A stretch of DNA of 64,000 nt from the NCBI GenBank assembly GCA_037074765.1, contig JBAMDO010000070.1, positions 1-64,000 on the forward strand, in the 5' to 3' direction. Source of the DNA: Mansonella perstans (taxonomy: Eukaryota; Nematoda; Chromadorea; Rhabditida; Onchocercidae). Of the stretch, positions 47,922 to 63,851 are shown piece after piece. The position numbers and the translations under genes are program-made. The notes under the pieces are model-generated. The model worked only from the letters and a program-made list of their open reading frames with translations. It ran no database searches and was not told the DNA's origin. The first letter of the stretch is position 1, and each line of letters opens with the position of its first letter.

Positions 47922-50758
47922 TGCCAAATGTCCCTTTCCTGATATCATTTTCTAGAAATACGCAAATTCTCATCATTTGTGGTTGTAATAAATTGATATG
48001 TTTTTGATAACATTGCTTTGATAGTCGACAGAAGCAGGTAACCACTCAAGAAGGTAAGCTATTGCTTCAGACAATCCTACTTCAGGTAGTGATATCATTC
48101 ATTTACATGTCATCGTTTATTATCATTTATTTCTAGAATGATAAGGATGATAAGAGCACTTTCATTCTTAATATTAAATTTTCGCGAAACTTTATGTGTA
48201 TTTCATGGAATATTATATATAATAATGTAGAATTATGAGTGCTTCAATCGATTTCATTTAAATATCACCAATATAATCGTACAATATTAATTAGTAGGAG
48301 GACATTCCTTTTTCCACGAATATTTCAGTCATTTTAAACTTAATTAATTGTCTTACACCATTGAAGTAGTAGGATTAAGCAACTGCGGGTGGTGCATATA
48401 AAGGACAGGAACGTAATCAGCGTAAGCTGATCACTCTTCATTCAAAAAAATCCCGATCACGGAATCAGGAATTGTTCTTTCAGGGGGTTTTTTTACGTTA
48501 TAATTGTTACAGACGTTGATTCTTCCAATACAGCTCGAGTGCAGCTCTGGACATCTGAGGGCATTAAAATCTGAAGGCAATAACAAGTTTGTTATTGCTC
48601 AACTTATGCATTCAAAACTTGGATACTTATTAATTAATAAATAAGGGTTTTTTAAATTAAAAAAAACTAATGATAAAACAAGAAAAGATCTCATGGAAAA
48701 TAAGAAATGCGGGAAAAAATTAGAGTGCAGTATAGAAGAATTGGTATAAAAATTTAAACATTTCCCACTTGATACCAATCAATTCTTCAAGTTGCACAAA
48801 GTTAAAATTGACAATTTGAAAATTTTTGTCTGATGTTGAAAGATGAAATTTTGCTGTGGTGTTCTAATCGAAGCAATCCAGTAAAATTTAATTGCTAAGT
48901 TCTAATATTATTTTACCCTGAAATTGAAGTGAATTTACTGAGTCCTACTGTGACTATCTTTTCTAATTCTGTTTACTAATAGATAATTGGGAATTGGTAA
49001 TGTTAGATTTAAGAGCTTAGAATGTTCAACATTTAAGCCATAGGATGTAAGGTCATAATGACCTTACACTAATAACCATTCATATTAATAACCTTTTTCG
49101 TTCATCAGCGGAAACGCCAGAATGAATCTCAATATTCGTTTTTGCATTAATGAGAATGTTGCGAAAAAATAAAACCTATTCATGTTTCTTCCAGTTCCAA
49201 ATGGCATTTTCTTCGATTCTTTTCCTCAACGAATTACCCTTCGTTCCTAATTTTCCCCTGTAAATTTCATCAGATTAAGCCAATATAATTTCACCTATTA
49301 AGGAACAATTTATTCATTAGCATTTTTGAAAAAAAAAAGCCTACATTTTTAGCTACTCTACAAATCTCTGTTTGATTTCCGATTAAAAATTCCGGAGTAA
49401 TCAAGTTTTGATACTGTTAAATTTAAATTTGCATGAATTTTAAACTAGTGAAAATAAAATTAAAGATAGGTGGAAACTAGTCGTGCAATTTAGTTTTTTG
49501 CGCAAAGGAATGGATAGTGTCAAGTTGACAAGTTAATGCAATTTAATTTTCACAATTATTGCTGGTTTTAAAAAATGTTCTATCATATTTTACCGAATTA
49601 CATTTCCTTTTTCTTTTTTATTCTTTTATTGCCTTATCATTCCTAACAACTATTACATTCTAGAAAGTTCCTGTTTGTCCGTCCATCTCTCACTTGTTTG
49701 TTTTGTTGAATCATTACTTTACTAAATTTTAGAAAGCTTCCAAGCCAATCTAGAAATTATATCGCAAAATGTTAATAATTTGAGTCTTAGAAGGACAAAA
49801 AAACAAAGAAAGAAATAAGAGGAGTAGGAAAAGATCATCAATAGGAATTAAATAAAAATTGAGAATAAATTTTCCATTTCAAAAATTTCACTCTTTTCAT
49901 CAAATGAAATAAATGTTAAGGCCAGTTGCGTAATTTCAAAATTTTTATTATTGTTCTTTCCCTCAGATACTCAACGATCTGATTTCTGTAAGTTTAGCCA
50001 AATCATTTTTATTTCCTCTACATTCTGACTAAAGCAATATATGCCAGGCTCACGAAATAGGCCATTATTCATCCACCGATTGTAATCTTTACAAGAGATT
50101 TTCCAAGCCTAACGGCAAACATTGTAACAATCTCATTTCTCATTTCATCATAATTAGCTAAAGCAAGTGAATAAAATATTGTCATTGGAAAGAAAGCCTT
50201 CAATTACAAAACGAAAAAAAATTTTCTTTTGCAAAAATTGAATGAAATTTTTTTGCAAAATATTGTCCAAAGTGCGAAATTGAAAATGTGAGAGGTGGAA
50301 AGAGAGAAAAGAAAAAGGCCTTCCACTTTTGTCATCTTTTACGCTCAAATATTTGTCACCCTTCTCTTTGCTTCCCAATCTCGTTCCCGCGTTTTCACCC
50401 CGCCTGTTTGGTTGCATCTCGTAAATAGGTCAATCAGTTTACTGTTTCCTTTACTCCTTCAGAGGAATGAGAAGTAATATAACATCAGTATGTATTTATA
50501 AATGCTCTATGTGTGTTTTTTTCTTTATGCAACCTTTTTAATGGTTTGTTGTGAGACAGAAGATGGGTAATTAAATTTGGTAATTAAATTTTAAACCATT
50601 TCTAATTAACCTATTCTTACATAGCTTTGTCATATTATTTCCCCTTCGCTTTTAACTCACTTTTTTCACCGTTTTGTTTAATTGTTCATTTGTCGGTGTT
50701 GAATATCACATCGAACTGTTCCACTACATTCCTTTTTCTTTTCTTCATTTCTGCTCTG
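47922..50758. other. Gene-free region
   Basis: No exon recognised. A perfect 9-bp-arm hairpin is present at 49047-49067 (arms GTAAGGTCA and TGACCTTAC, loop TAA). A shorter inverted repeat, ATCAGC-GTAA-GCTGAT, lies near 48417. The rest is AT-rich. Confidence 0.5.
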
Positions 50759-50879
50759 TACCATTATTATCATCATCATTATTGCAATCTTCAACATTAT
50801 CATCATCATTATCAGCATTATCGTCATTACGAACACCAAAATTATTACTATTATTATTGTTATCATTATTATTAATTAT
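50759..50879. repeat. Degenerate ATT/ATC trinucleotide repeat
   Basis: About 120 bp dominated by ATT, ATC and their rotations, giving Tyr/His-rich and Ser/Leu-rich frames on the plus strand and Ile/Met-rich frames on the minus strand that are not genes. Confidence 0.85.
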
Positions 50880-53072
50880 TACAAATTAAACAGCTGGTAT
50901 AAGTGTATTACTTAGTACATTCATTAAGTAGTAACTCATGATTTCAGTGTTTAAAACACATTTAGTTGAATTCATAGATGTACATAAGTAGTTCAATCAT
51001 AAAATGACAAATATTTTAGCTTCATTATGATTATCCAATCTATTCCAAATCAGTTTATATTCATTCTCTATCCACTTTTCCGTTCTATTTTTTAATTTTT
51101 TCACTGATCATCTTGTGGACTTCATCATTTTGAATAAAGTTCAATTTGAAATTTAAATACTGGAATTAATTTTCAGCAATTTCTTGTGATAGACTTGAAG
51201 TGCTATCATTCCTATGTATCTCTTAATCGCCTTAATCTTTATGATCAGCCAAAGATAGCCATTGGATAATTTACATAGTATCATCCTATGACCTCATCCT
51301 CTATGTTCATAAACATTTCCCACATAACGCTCTTTTCTATCTTTTGTTCAGTATCATTATCGTTATTATAATAGATTAATCATTCTTCCTTGCTAACATT
51401 ATCTTTATTATAATGAGAATTATCGTTCTTCCTTTGCTTTCTTTATAGTCTGATCACTTCCACTAAAAATATTCCATTCCGAAAATTTCGCTAATAAATT
51501 AAATTTTAAAAAAATTAAAATTTTCTTTTTATCTTTCTCATTGTGACATAAATATTAATCTGAAACACTTTTAACTTGCTTTTGTCATAATAACAGCATG
51601 ACCTTTTCCAGATGCATTGAGATACAATTTCAGGATACAACTGGATGTTCTGACTTCTTCGCTTCTGATTCCTCTCAATCTTTAAGTTCATAATTGAGAA
51701 ACAACTTTGATTTCTCTTAATGATAGATATTTTTAAGGTCATGATTTTGATACAACTTCTGATTCCTTTTGGTGAAATCCATCTCTAAGGTCATAATTAA
51801 GCGATATTTTCTCTCCTGTTTTGTATACATTTCCAGCACTCTACTGACACTTTCACACAATGCGCTATTTTTAGAATGTCACGAAACACTTAAAATCAAG
51901 CCACGCAGAAACATTTCAAATTAAATTACATAGAAACTAACTTAAAATTAGATCGTAATTGGACTGCGTTACATATTGCCTCATTTGGGATTGTTTAACT
52001 GTATATCATTTTGCACGTTTGCGCTGCATTGCAGATATTAAGTATTGTTTCACGTTGCACGCCATTTGAGATTGCGCATTGTATCGCATGCCATTTAAAA
52101 TTGTATAACTGAGCTTATTTATCCAATTAGATTAAATTTAAAAGTGAAATTTGATTCTTGCCCCGTTTGCTTCTTCCAAATAAACAACGATTGGTTCTAT
52201 TTTTTTCATAAATATTATAATTTTATAAATATTTTGACCTTTCTTTACTTCTAAACCCTTGATGAAACGAATTTCACTTTCCATTTTCCTCATTGTTATA
52301 ATTTAGTATTTCTTTCATGCAATTTATCATTGATGTGTAATATTTTTATTATATTTGATGGTAAAAACGATTTTGATAGGAAATGGCTGAAAGCAATTGG
52401 AAAAAATGAAATTAATTTTATTCTCACTTATAATTACCGACTGATAATTATACCTCAGATATCAATAATATGATTGATAGTTAAGTTAAGTTAAGCGACA
52501 GTTAAATTAACTGTTATTGAGTTTCATTGATTACTTACTTTCTTACTTTTATAAATCATTACTTACCTGATTTAACTATGAAAGCTTATTTACAGCACTT
52601 AAATATCTGCAACACACCTTAGAGACCACAAATATTCTTATCATCAAAGTAAGAGAACTGAGATTGTAAGAAAGATGTAATGTTGGCGAAGAAAAAGAAC
52701 TTCAAAAAAATCTTACTTTTTTGACATTTCTGATTTATTACTTATCTGATTACATTACTAAAATAATTTAAATAGTGTCTTCGCTATCTGAGTAAAATAA
52801 ATTAGCATTGATGCCATCCGTCTGCCATTTAATTGTTCCTTGGCAATAATCTTTTTTTCCATCTCTCGTGAGTCTGTTAATAACATCTGAGAAAAAGTCC
52901 GTTTTATTCAATCATTCAATGTGATTAATCGTATCTGTCTTCTTAAAGTATCATTGAAACTTTATTTTCCACAATTCATTTCTTTTTTTTCAATTAAATT
53001 TCGTCTTTAAAATTTTTTTTTGTCTTTTTTCACGCATTTATCAAGGCCACATCAACTTGAAAATTTCAGTAT
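50880..53072. other. Gene-free region upstream of the Polo-like kinase
   Basis: AT-rich. Degenerate repeats occur near 51590-51800 (recurring AAGGTCAT..TT..CTTCTGATTCCT) and 51960-52110 (recurring GCCATTT.A.ATTG). The right end is an AATTTCAG acceptor at 53069, four bases before the kinase ATG, suggesting a trans-splice site or a 5'UTR intron. Confidence 0.5.
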
Positions 53073-56000
53073 ATGGCACCAAAGTTGGAACAGTTAGGCC
53101 CTTGTACTTCAAATGGTAATCGAAATAATGACTATACGGATGATACAGAAGGCACAGAAATTTTGCCGGGAATTCTGTACGAGCGACACAGTTTTCGTCA
53201 TTACACACCAACACTTTATCTTGGTAAGGTAAGGTAATTTTCTTCCATACAAGTGGAATTAAGCGATCTTTAGGATTTTACGTCAAAGGCTTTGTTTATG
53301 ATTAGCATTTGGAATCCTTTCCTACTATCGCCAATTTAGTTTATTATTTTTGTTTTCATTTTTCATTATCGTCTGTTCTGTTGTTTGGTTTTTGATGTCT
53401 TAAAAGGGACAGCAAATTGTTTATGCATTATTATGCTATAATTTAAAAGAAATCTTATTGCTTCACATAATTCTGTTATTTTATAATTAATTTTTCGGCT
53501 ACAATTATTGGTTGAAGAGTTTGGTGGAATTGTAAAGTTTGAGCTTTGTGAAGTGCAAATAAGAACAAAAGAATGATTTGAACTATTTGAGGGAGGTTTT
53601 GCGCGTTGTTATGCAGCAAAGGACTCAACGTCTGCAATAGAAGTGGCGTTGAAAATTGTTCCGAAAACTCGTCTCACCAAGCATTCACAACTGGAAAAGA
53701 TGCGCAAAGAGATAGCGATCCACGAGTCATTGAACCATCCAAATGTGGTCAAGTTTTTGAGCTGTTTCGAAGATAATATCAACGTTTATATGGTTCTTGA
53801 ACTTTGTCACAACGGAACCCTCCTCTGTCGTATCCAAAATGCACCTGGTTTGTTGTTCTTCTAAAAAGTAAGAAAAAAGGCTGTTTTTTCATGTCCTTTC
53901 ACTTATTGCGTTCTCATATTTTGGATCCTTTTCGAATCAGGGATCAGATTCACAGTCAAACAATTTAGTTACGAAATTCTAGTATATTCTGGATGTTATT
54001 AACATCTATCTTGACTAGATATTCTCCCGAAAGTACCATAAAAACCCTGAAGTCAATTTTTTTTATTATGATTCAAAAAAAGTTAATACAGAAATGATTT
54101 TATCAGGTTGTTATTTACAATTTTTTTCTATTATAAATTAATTAAAATGTGTGTGTTAACAGAAATAAAACAGAAATATGTGTTGACAAAAAAAAAAAAA
54201 AAATGCATCATACCGAAGTCAAAGCTGGATTTTTGCAGTGTTTCGGGATTTGGCTATCCGGGTTCAATGAATACTCATTATTTTGGTTAATATTACTGAT
54301 GGCATAAACTGGGGTTTATCCAACTGACTCATCACTTACTCAAATGTGTAGATATTCTTCACGTTTTTTTCCGTTTTTTCTTTTTCTTGCACTTTCGCTA
54401 TACATTAATTTTTAATAGAAGGACGACTAGAGGATCACATCACTCGGATGTATTTACTACAAATCGTTGGCGCTGTCACATATTTACATGAACAAATTGG
54501 CATTTTGCATCGTGATCTGAAACCGGGTAATGTTCTCCTTAGCCGAAATGATCAGGTAATTTCAATTTCCATTCATTGTTATTTTTTCAATACGATGGTC
54601 CACTTAGATTACGGTTAATTTCCGTGGAAAGATTGGCTTTTTCACATACATTTTGCGTGTAATTATAATTATACACTGATTCTATATAGGAATTATTGAA
54701 CAGGAGCTAGAATTCTAGAAGTCTCATTTATTCAAATTTATCAGAATTTTGGTTGTAATTGTTGGTTTGCAAATGCACTTTCCTTCTTTTTTTCTATTCC
54801 AAACGAAATTTCTTTTTATCCAAATCTTGTTTTCTAAAATTGTAGGTGAAATTAGCAGATTTCGGATTGGCTTTAAAATTAAGCGATTTACCGTATTCCT
54901 CGTTGAGTGTTTGCGGAACACCAAATTATCTTTCGCCGCAGGTATACATCTATTTTTTTTGTTCATTCTTAACATATTATTCTTTGGTTACAAAAAATGT
55001 CAGTTCTCTTTCTTTCTTTTTTTCTTCTCACCATCTTTTGAAATTTATTAGAAATATCAGTTTCTGCGATAGAATTCCCGTTCTATTCCATTCATTTTTT
55101 CCACACATAATTTCTCATCCATTTTCTTTTCTTCTGATGTCGCCGAGCAATTCCACTTTTTTCAGACAGTAAAAGAGCTTAAACACAACCTCTCTATTTT
55201 TTTTTTAGTCTCAGGAATTTCATCTTCCTTGGTCTTAAAAATTTTATGAAACCTTTTCTGTAGTTCCATCAATCTTGCCGAAATTACTATTTTTCTACTG
55301 ATATTCAGTATCTCATTGACGGGTCAACAAAGTTTTCCAAATTGAATAGCATTAACTTCAATACTGTTGCATACTACTAACAAGTAATTAATGATTTCAG
55401 ATAAGATAATTATATCTTCCTCACTTTTTGGTTAACTTCCTCACCATAGTTATTAAAGGAACAAAAGAGCTTATATTTCATAATTAGGTCTTTAAATCGC
55501 ATCAATTTTTGGTGGTTGGCTTTTAGAATCGCATCATTTCTGTTAATAGTCAATGCCATTAATGCAGCATTGAAATGTGTCTTCCTTTGGCATCTACTTA
55601 TCTAATTTTAGTTAAATTTAGCGGAAATTTCTGTCGAATTTACAAAACAATCTGGGGAAAAAGATGAGATGAATAAAAAGGGCAAAAAAAAATTTTTCCA
55701 GGTGCTTAAACGAGAAGGTCATTCGAAAGAATCAGAAGCGTGGTCCGTTGGTTGTATACTGTATTGCATGTTGATCGGTAGACCACCATTTGAAGCTGAT
55801 ACATTAGAAAAGACTTATGTCAAAATAATATCATGCGACTATTCATTTCCGCTTAAACCGAAAATTTCCACCGCTGCTAAGGATCTCATCTCAAAGTAAG
55901 TGATATGCTTAAGTTAAGATACTGTGCTATTCAGTTGATATTTTTCTCTCTACAGATAATGGGAATTTCATATTGTTGATTGATGTTAATGAAAAAGAAA

Positions 56001-58505
56001 GAAAAGAGTTAATGTATTTTTGTAGGAAAAAGGACTAGTAATTTCCTTTTTTGCCATTCAGGTTGCTCGTTCTGGATGCGGTGGCTCGAATGAAAGTAGG
56101 AACGGTCAAGTGTCATCCGTACGTTGACAAAGACATTGCAGGGTAGTTTGTTAGTTTTAAAATTCGTGTAACATCAACAGGTGTTGGTACAAAATTGTCT
56201 TTTATTTGATTTTAAACAACTGAGGACATAAACTGTTTTTTGTTTTGATGAATCTATCAAATGATGCAAAATAAAATAAAAACCATATGTGAAAGATCAA
56301 ATTTTTTGAATGCCTTTGCAATCTCAGTGCGAGTGTTGATGACATCGTCGTTAAGTGTTAGCAATGTTCTTGCAATCTGTGGTATGCTTTTATCTACTAT
56401 AGTAGGATATTTCGACTCTTCGGTTGTTAGTGGTAATTGAATACTTTTTTTCAATCCTTTCATTTCTGAAATCAACAAGAATATTTTAGAATACAAGAAT
56501 TATACTCATTGAAAACGAAAGAAAATAATATGTTTCAGCTGTCCAGGATGACAAATTTTGATCAGGTATGTTGCTGTCATTTCAACTCATTGTTCTTGTT
56601 ATACTAATAGTTCTATCTTAACTTTGCTACTACCATAAATACTTTTGTATGAAGATGAAGTACTATCACAAATATGATTTCTTTCTGAATATGATTTCTG
56701 TTTGAAGAATTCTCGTTCTATAGCTGTTATTTCATTTGTATTTTTTGGTGGGATTCTTCGATTTCTCTTTCAGTATCCGAAAATTACAGGGTTTTGGGGG
56801 AGGTTGCAGCATTGGTGATTCAGGAATTGGATCCGAAGGGTGCTTGAATGCTCGGCCACGATCAGTTTCAGATTGCAGAGCCTTGTACAAACAATTATTA
56901 TTGGGCTATTACACTGGTAATATAATAATTATTATTCAAGTGTCATTTTTTGTAAAAAGACGAAATGCGTTTAGCCAAGGATATGTGTGCGAAACACTTT
57001 AATAAAAATGTTTTTCGACAAGTTTTCTGAAAAAAGTATTAGCATCATTGTTAAAGTTTTCTCACATACGCTTATACCACTTGTCGCTTCATAATAAATG
57101 TAATTGATTGTAGCCTTATAACTTATTTCTTTCACCACAACTGATGGCTAATTTTTTTTAGTATCAGATGAAGCGCCTCGCCTACCAAATTTTCATTTAA
57201 ATATGGTGAGCAAATGGGTGGATTATACCAATAAATATGGTTTTGGCTGTGTTCTTAGTGATGGTACCCATTGCACTCTGTTCGTCGATAATTCTTCTGT
57301 TTCCCACAGGTAATTTTCAAATTCTTACGACTAAAACTGAATTTCGTGAATCGAGTATCATTGCACATTTTACATGTTGTCATAAACATCAGTCGCGCTG
57401 CGGTAAAGCTTCATTCGTTCTGATTGCTCAAAATTCTCTTAGGCATGCTACAAAGAAGGAGGCTGAGCGATATTTGATGATATCTGATATTGATCAGGAC
57501 CCGTGGACTTTCTTGGAATGGTCTACCCTGGATAATATCAGTGATCAAAAGCTGGCAAAAAAAGTGCGTGTTGCGGAGCTTTTCAGGTCTCATTATTGTT
57601 ATTTTTCACTTACCAAATTATTAAGGAATTTATTAGAATAATTCTAGTAATTCTACTAAAATTTTATTATATCAAATACTTGATTATTATTGATTTCACT
57701 CCCATTGAACCTTTTCGTTTTTTCGCGTGTTCCTGTTCACTGTTAGCGAGTCACACGCCGTAGCTTATCGTAATATTTTTAAATGTGTTTTTAAGTGATT
57801 ATATGGAGAAGGAGCTTCAACCGGTGTATGAGCACAACAGTTTTAGCCGTCAGCTAGATGCCTTAGTCTATCAAAAACGATATAGTGGAGTACTAGTGAT
57901 GTTTCTCGCTTTGGGAACTATTCAGGTAGTTTTTATTTATTCAGATCGTAAGAAATGCTGCTTTCCTATAATCTATCGAAATTTTTATAATCTTAGTATT
58001 AATATAATTAATACAAGTAATATATAAACTCAAGCATTTTTCAGCATTGCTTAGGGTTCGACGAAGACTTAAACTTATGCACTAATCCTTTTGTAAGATA
58101 AGATCTCTTCCTAGCTTTTAACGATCTTTCTGGTCTTTCTTATTTCTTCGTTTAACCATAAATGTAAGGCAAGTTCACGATCAAACATAGCGTTGATCAC
58201 ATTACAATACATATGCATTTTGTTAAAAACTAGATTTATATTTTATTGCACTCTTTTATTTTTTCTAGATTAATTTCTTGGAATCACACGAAAAATTGGT
58301 GATTAATCGAGATGAACATGGTCGTTTGCTGCTCACAGTGGTTGAGCGATGCGTTGGTTTCCGTACGTATCATTTGCTTCCTTATTCTCCAACATCTACT
58401 CGCCCGAACTGTCAAAAAGTGCAGCACCTACTGAACAAGGCTTGTTGGCTTTTGGAAGGCGAAAAAGCACCGTTGCAACGAAACTTCTATGCTACTCAGT
58501 GCTAA
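53073..58505 (+). CDS. Polo-like kinase (PLK1-3 family), divergent
   Basis: Eleven exons, 573 residues: 53073-53228, 53592-53847, 54419-54555, 54846-54941, 55702-55895, 56062-56142, 56774-56916, 57162-57309, 57443-57586, 57796-57925, 58269-58505; phases close exactly. Ser/Thr kinase domain about 50-300: Gly loop LGKGGFARCYAA, Lys73 in VALKIVPK, HRDLKPGN (Asp170), DFG (Asp188), CGTPNY. A linker with Gly-rich and Ser-rich sequence (about 305-350) leads to two polo boxes: SKWVDYTNKYGFG (Trp373) and INFLESHEKLV (His502, Lys504), matching the phosphopeptide-binding Trp and His-Lys pincer of PLK1. This argues against PLK4/ZYG-1. Family role (known): mitotic entry, centrosome maturation, cytokinesis. 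Odd: activation-segment Ser204 where PLK1 has Thr210, and SPQ (Gln215) in place of the APE motif. Divergence suggests a PLK-3-like paralogue rather than the main PLK-1. Transcripts probably begin at the acceptor 53069. Confidence 0.92.
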
Positions 58506-61500
58506 CTTCAGTTTTCTGGAACCATATTCGAGATTGGTCTTCCATCACAGCAGAACGTTTGCAATATTCAATCATTCCATTAGAAATGCAGGTGCATTAC
58601 CGAAAGCGGGTCTTATATATGCTTTTTATTACCCAGTGCTTTTGCTATTTTTTTTTTCGTTTTCTTATTTTATTTTCCGTTATTGTTTTCGATTGATCAG
58701 TAATTTGCTCGATGATGAAGAAAGGGCTATTATCACAGCTACAACTTAATCGTAGCGAATTCTGCAGGATTTCCGGTGTTCGAAGTATATAAATTGCGTT
58801 TGTCATAGCACTTTGATATTACGCCAGCATAGGATTCAGATTACACTATGATTACGTGTAATTTAAAATACACGCAACATTTGCTGTTCTTTTCGTGCTT
58901 ACTTTACTTCAAATTCTCTTTGCTTTTTAGGAATCGCACCTTACATTATTTTGTTATACAAAACTCCGTATTCTTGTTTTGCATAGTTTTTTGTCGGTTT
59001 GTTTTTTACTTGTTATTTGATTATAATTATTGACTTCTTCTTTTAGTTCTTATACTGTCTTGCACAAATCGAGGAAAGTTTGAGCTGAATTTCGGAAATC
59101 ATTCCGAAGATCTTGATGGAATAGGATAGCTAAAAAATTCGAGAAACCGGTAAACAGTGCTACCAGTTTTTCTTACTTCCTACTTTTTCCTCCGACTTGT
59201 GATTTTCTTTCCTAAATTCATTAAGCTTTTCATTAAACTTCTCTCTTCCTCGCTATCCTTTTGCATCATTATCTACTGCTATTCTCAGATATTTCAGAAT
59301 TCATATGCTTTTTCTGTTAAGGGCTTTCAAATTTTTTAAGGGTGTAAACATTGACTTGACAGCTTGACAGTTCAAATATTTGCAATTCTTAGAGATTTTT
59401 CATTTGTAAATAAAATGAAATTTTCGGATGAAATAGCTACTCAATGACTTTTAGTTGGGTCAGAGCGACATTTACTTGAAAAGAAGAACTTTGTGGCAAA
59501 ATATGTTTCATATTACATGTACGATGTTTGCTTATGTTTGTGAATAGCTTTCACTTTTTCGTATTATTTTTACATCTACGACAGATTTGTTTTTTTTTTT
59601 TTTTGGTTTTGTTTTTGCTTTTCTATTCAGTTTAACTCATTCTATAAATAAAGTAAATTGTCATTGCGCAAAATGAAGAGTTTGAATAACTTATATAACA
59701 CATATATGTCAATCATAAATTAAATGACATAAATTGAAACTTTGGGTAGGAATAACTAATAATTCTTGCCTGCTTCATTCGCAAAAGCCAACTTTGGAGT
59801 TGAATCTACAAATAAGTGGTTAATTAATTTATGAAGAAAGTCCTCTGTCAACTTTATTGTGCATTCTTACAAGTGTAGAATAAAAAGAATCGATTTGGAT
59901 AATTATTAGGCTGCGGCATTATTTATTTTTTTATTCGAATAAAAATTTGTAGTATTTGTTGGTGAATTGCAATAAAAAGCCTAAGAGAAGTTTCTATGCA
60001 TAATTGTCTGCCTGGTAAGATCATTTGTTAAGAGATATCGATATATTTGCAGAATTAAACAATTTTTCAAATAAACGTGACATAATGTTCGCAATGATCA
60101 AATTTTTTTTAATTTAAAATAGCAACAAAATAATTATCGCTGCATAAATGCGGTATACTGACACACAGCAATTGATGGTTGTTATTTACAGAAATTGAAA
60201 TGGAAATGAAATGGTTGAAATAGAAAGACAGTAATCAATTCAAGTAAGCAAATACAAATTAATGAAGATAGTGACAACAGTGGATTCTTGATAGAATATG
60301 GAGGAAATTTAAGGATGGGAAGCAAAGCTTCAGCCTTAGATGAACAAACTAGGCTATCATGTCAAATAATCTCAGACTTTCAAAGTTTCAATGTGTAACA
60401 ATGGCTAAAAATAGACGTAAAAGTTCCATTTTACAATATCCTTGATGAGAGTAGTGAACTTTTATAATTTTATCAACGATAGGATCTTTTTTTACAATGA
60501 CTGAAATGCACATCATATTGGTTATCATACTTTACAGTGATAGAACATAGCAATATCTGAGGAAAAGTTTGGTAAAAATGATAATTAAATACTTCAACTT
60601 CTCCAGATTTCATTTTTTTCTTCCAGTGTTAGCAACTATTCAATCTAAATTGAGATTTCCACTAACATGTTTTACGATTGATTTCTTGTGCATTTTTAAT
60701 CTACACGGTTTTCTTCACATCTTCGATCATTTCTGAACTACAAGGAGCTTTATTTCTTTTTCTAGATGTCAAAAATTAACTGGAGCATTAAAGATGGAAA
60801 AAAAGATATGCCATCCACTTAGCAAAAATTAACACTTAATATTTCGAAGTTTAAACTAGGATATATTTTACGTGTCCTATCGAGACCTCAAAAAAAGGAA
60901 ACTTCTTTATCAAGTTTCAAATTACATTGTGAAATAAAAAAGTGTAAAAATAAATTTGTGAGTGCCAAGTATCCTTTTCAAAGTATGTTACCCAAAAGAA
61001 AGAAAGAACATTAATCTCAATAATTTAATTACTGCTAAGGAAGCAAAGAATTCAACTTAGCTTTTGTTCAACCATTTCCTTGGCATTCAAATTGGGTAAT
61101 TGACAATTTTTTCCGAAAAAAGTCTCCAATAAATTTTTCAGCTCTTTCCAATTTTGAACTATTCTTTTCAGTTATACAGTTACACTTAATGAACTCTCCT
61201 TCTTGCAGGAAGAGATCGTAAGTGATAATTACGGTAATCAAAAAGTAATTATCTAAAATGAATGGAATCTATAATTTATCGTTTCAAAGGAAAAAAAAAC
61301 AATAGATGTAATCTATATGAAAGAGAGACAGAGGAAAAAGTTAATTTTTGGAATATTGAAATATACGAGTGGATAATGAATAAATAGCTTAATAATTTGA
61401 CCCGAAACTTTTTAAATAATAATTTCTATCAAAATATTGTTATTTTAAAAATGAACAAATTAGTTACATAACGATTGTCATACGTAATATTGACCGACCA

Positions 61501-61796
61501 CTGAAAAAAAAATTAATATTTTGACCTAAGGTTGAGAATTTCAATTGGTTTCACGATGGGAGTTCACCAAATATTCATGAATGAAATTCGCCTGATGATA
61601 CTAACCGTCTGCAAAATTTACTCGGATGGATATGATAACTGATTTGGCAACTACACTTTTGTATTATTATTTCGACAAAAATTATAGGAAACAGGATATT
61701 ATTACACGTTTTCAAAATTATAATTAAACCAATGAAATGGATCAATGCAATAGTTTCGGAAAGTGCCTAGAAAAGAATGGTCACAGTGATCAAATT
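58506..61796. other. Convergent intergenic region
   Basis: 3' flanks of the kinase (plus) and snt-1 (minus). AT-rich with T runs; an AATAAA at about 59646 is far from the kinase stop. No additional gene recognised in 3.3 kb. Confidence 0.5.

Positions 61797-63851
<2,055 letters not shown>

Noticed and set aside
50627..50889. Tyr/His-rich and Ser/Leu-rich plus-strand frames and Ile/Met-rich minus-strand frame
   Set aside because: All derive from the ATT/ATC trinucleotide repeat.
58349..58749. Overlapping frames after the kinase stop
   Set aside because: They are out of frame with the final polo-box exon or lie in its 3'UTR; the polo-box frame stops cleanly at 58505.
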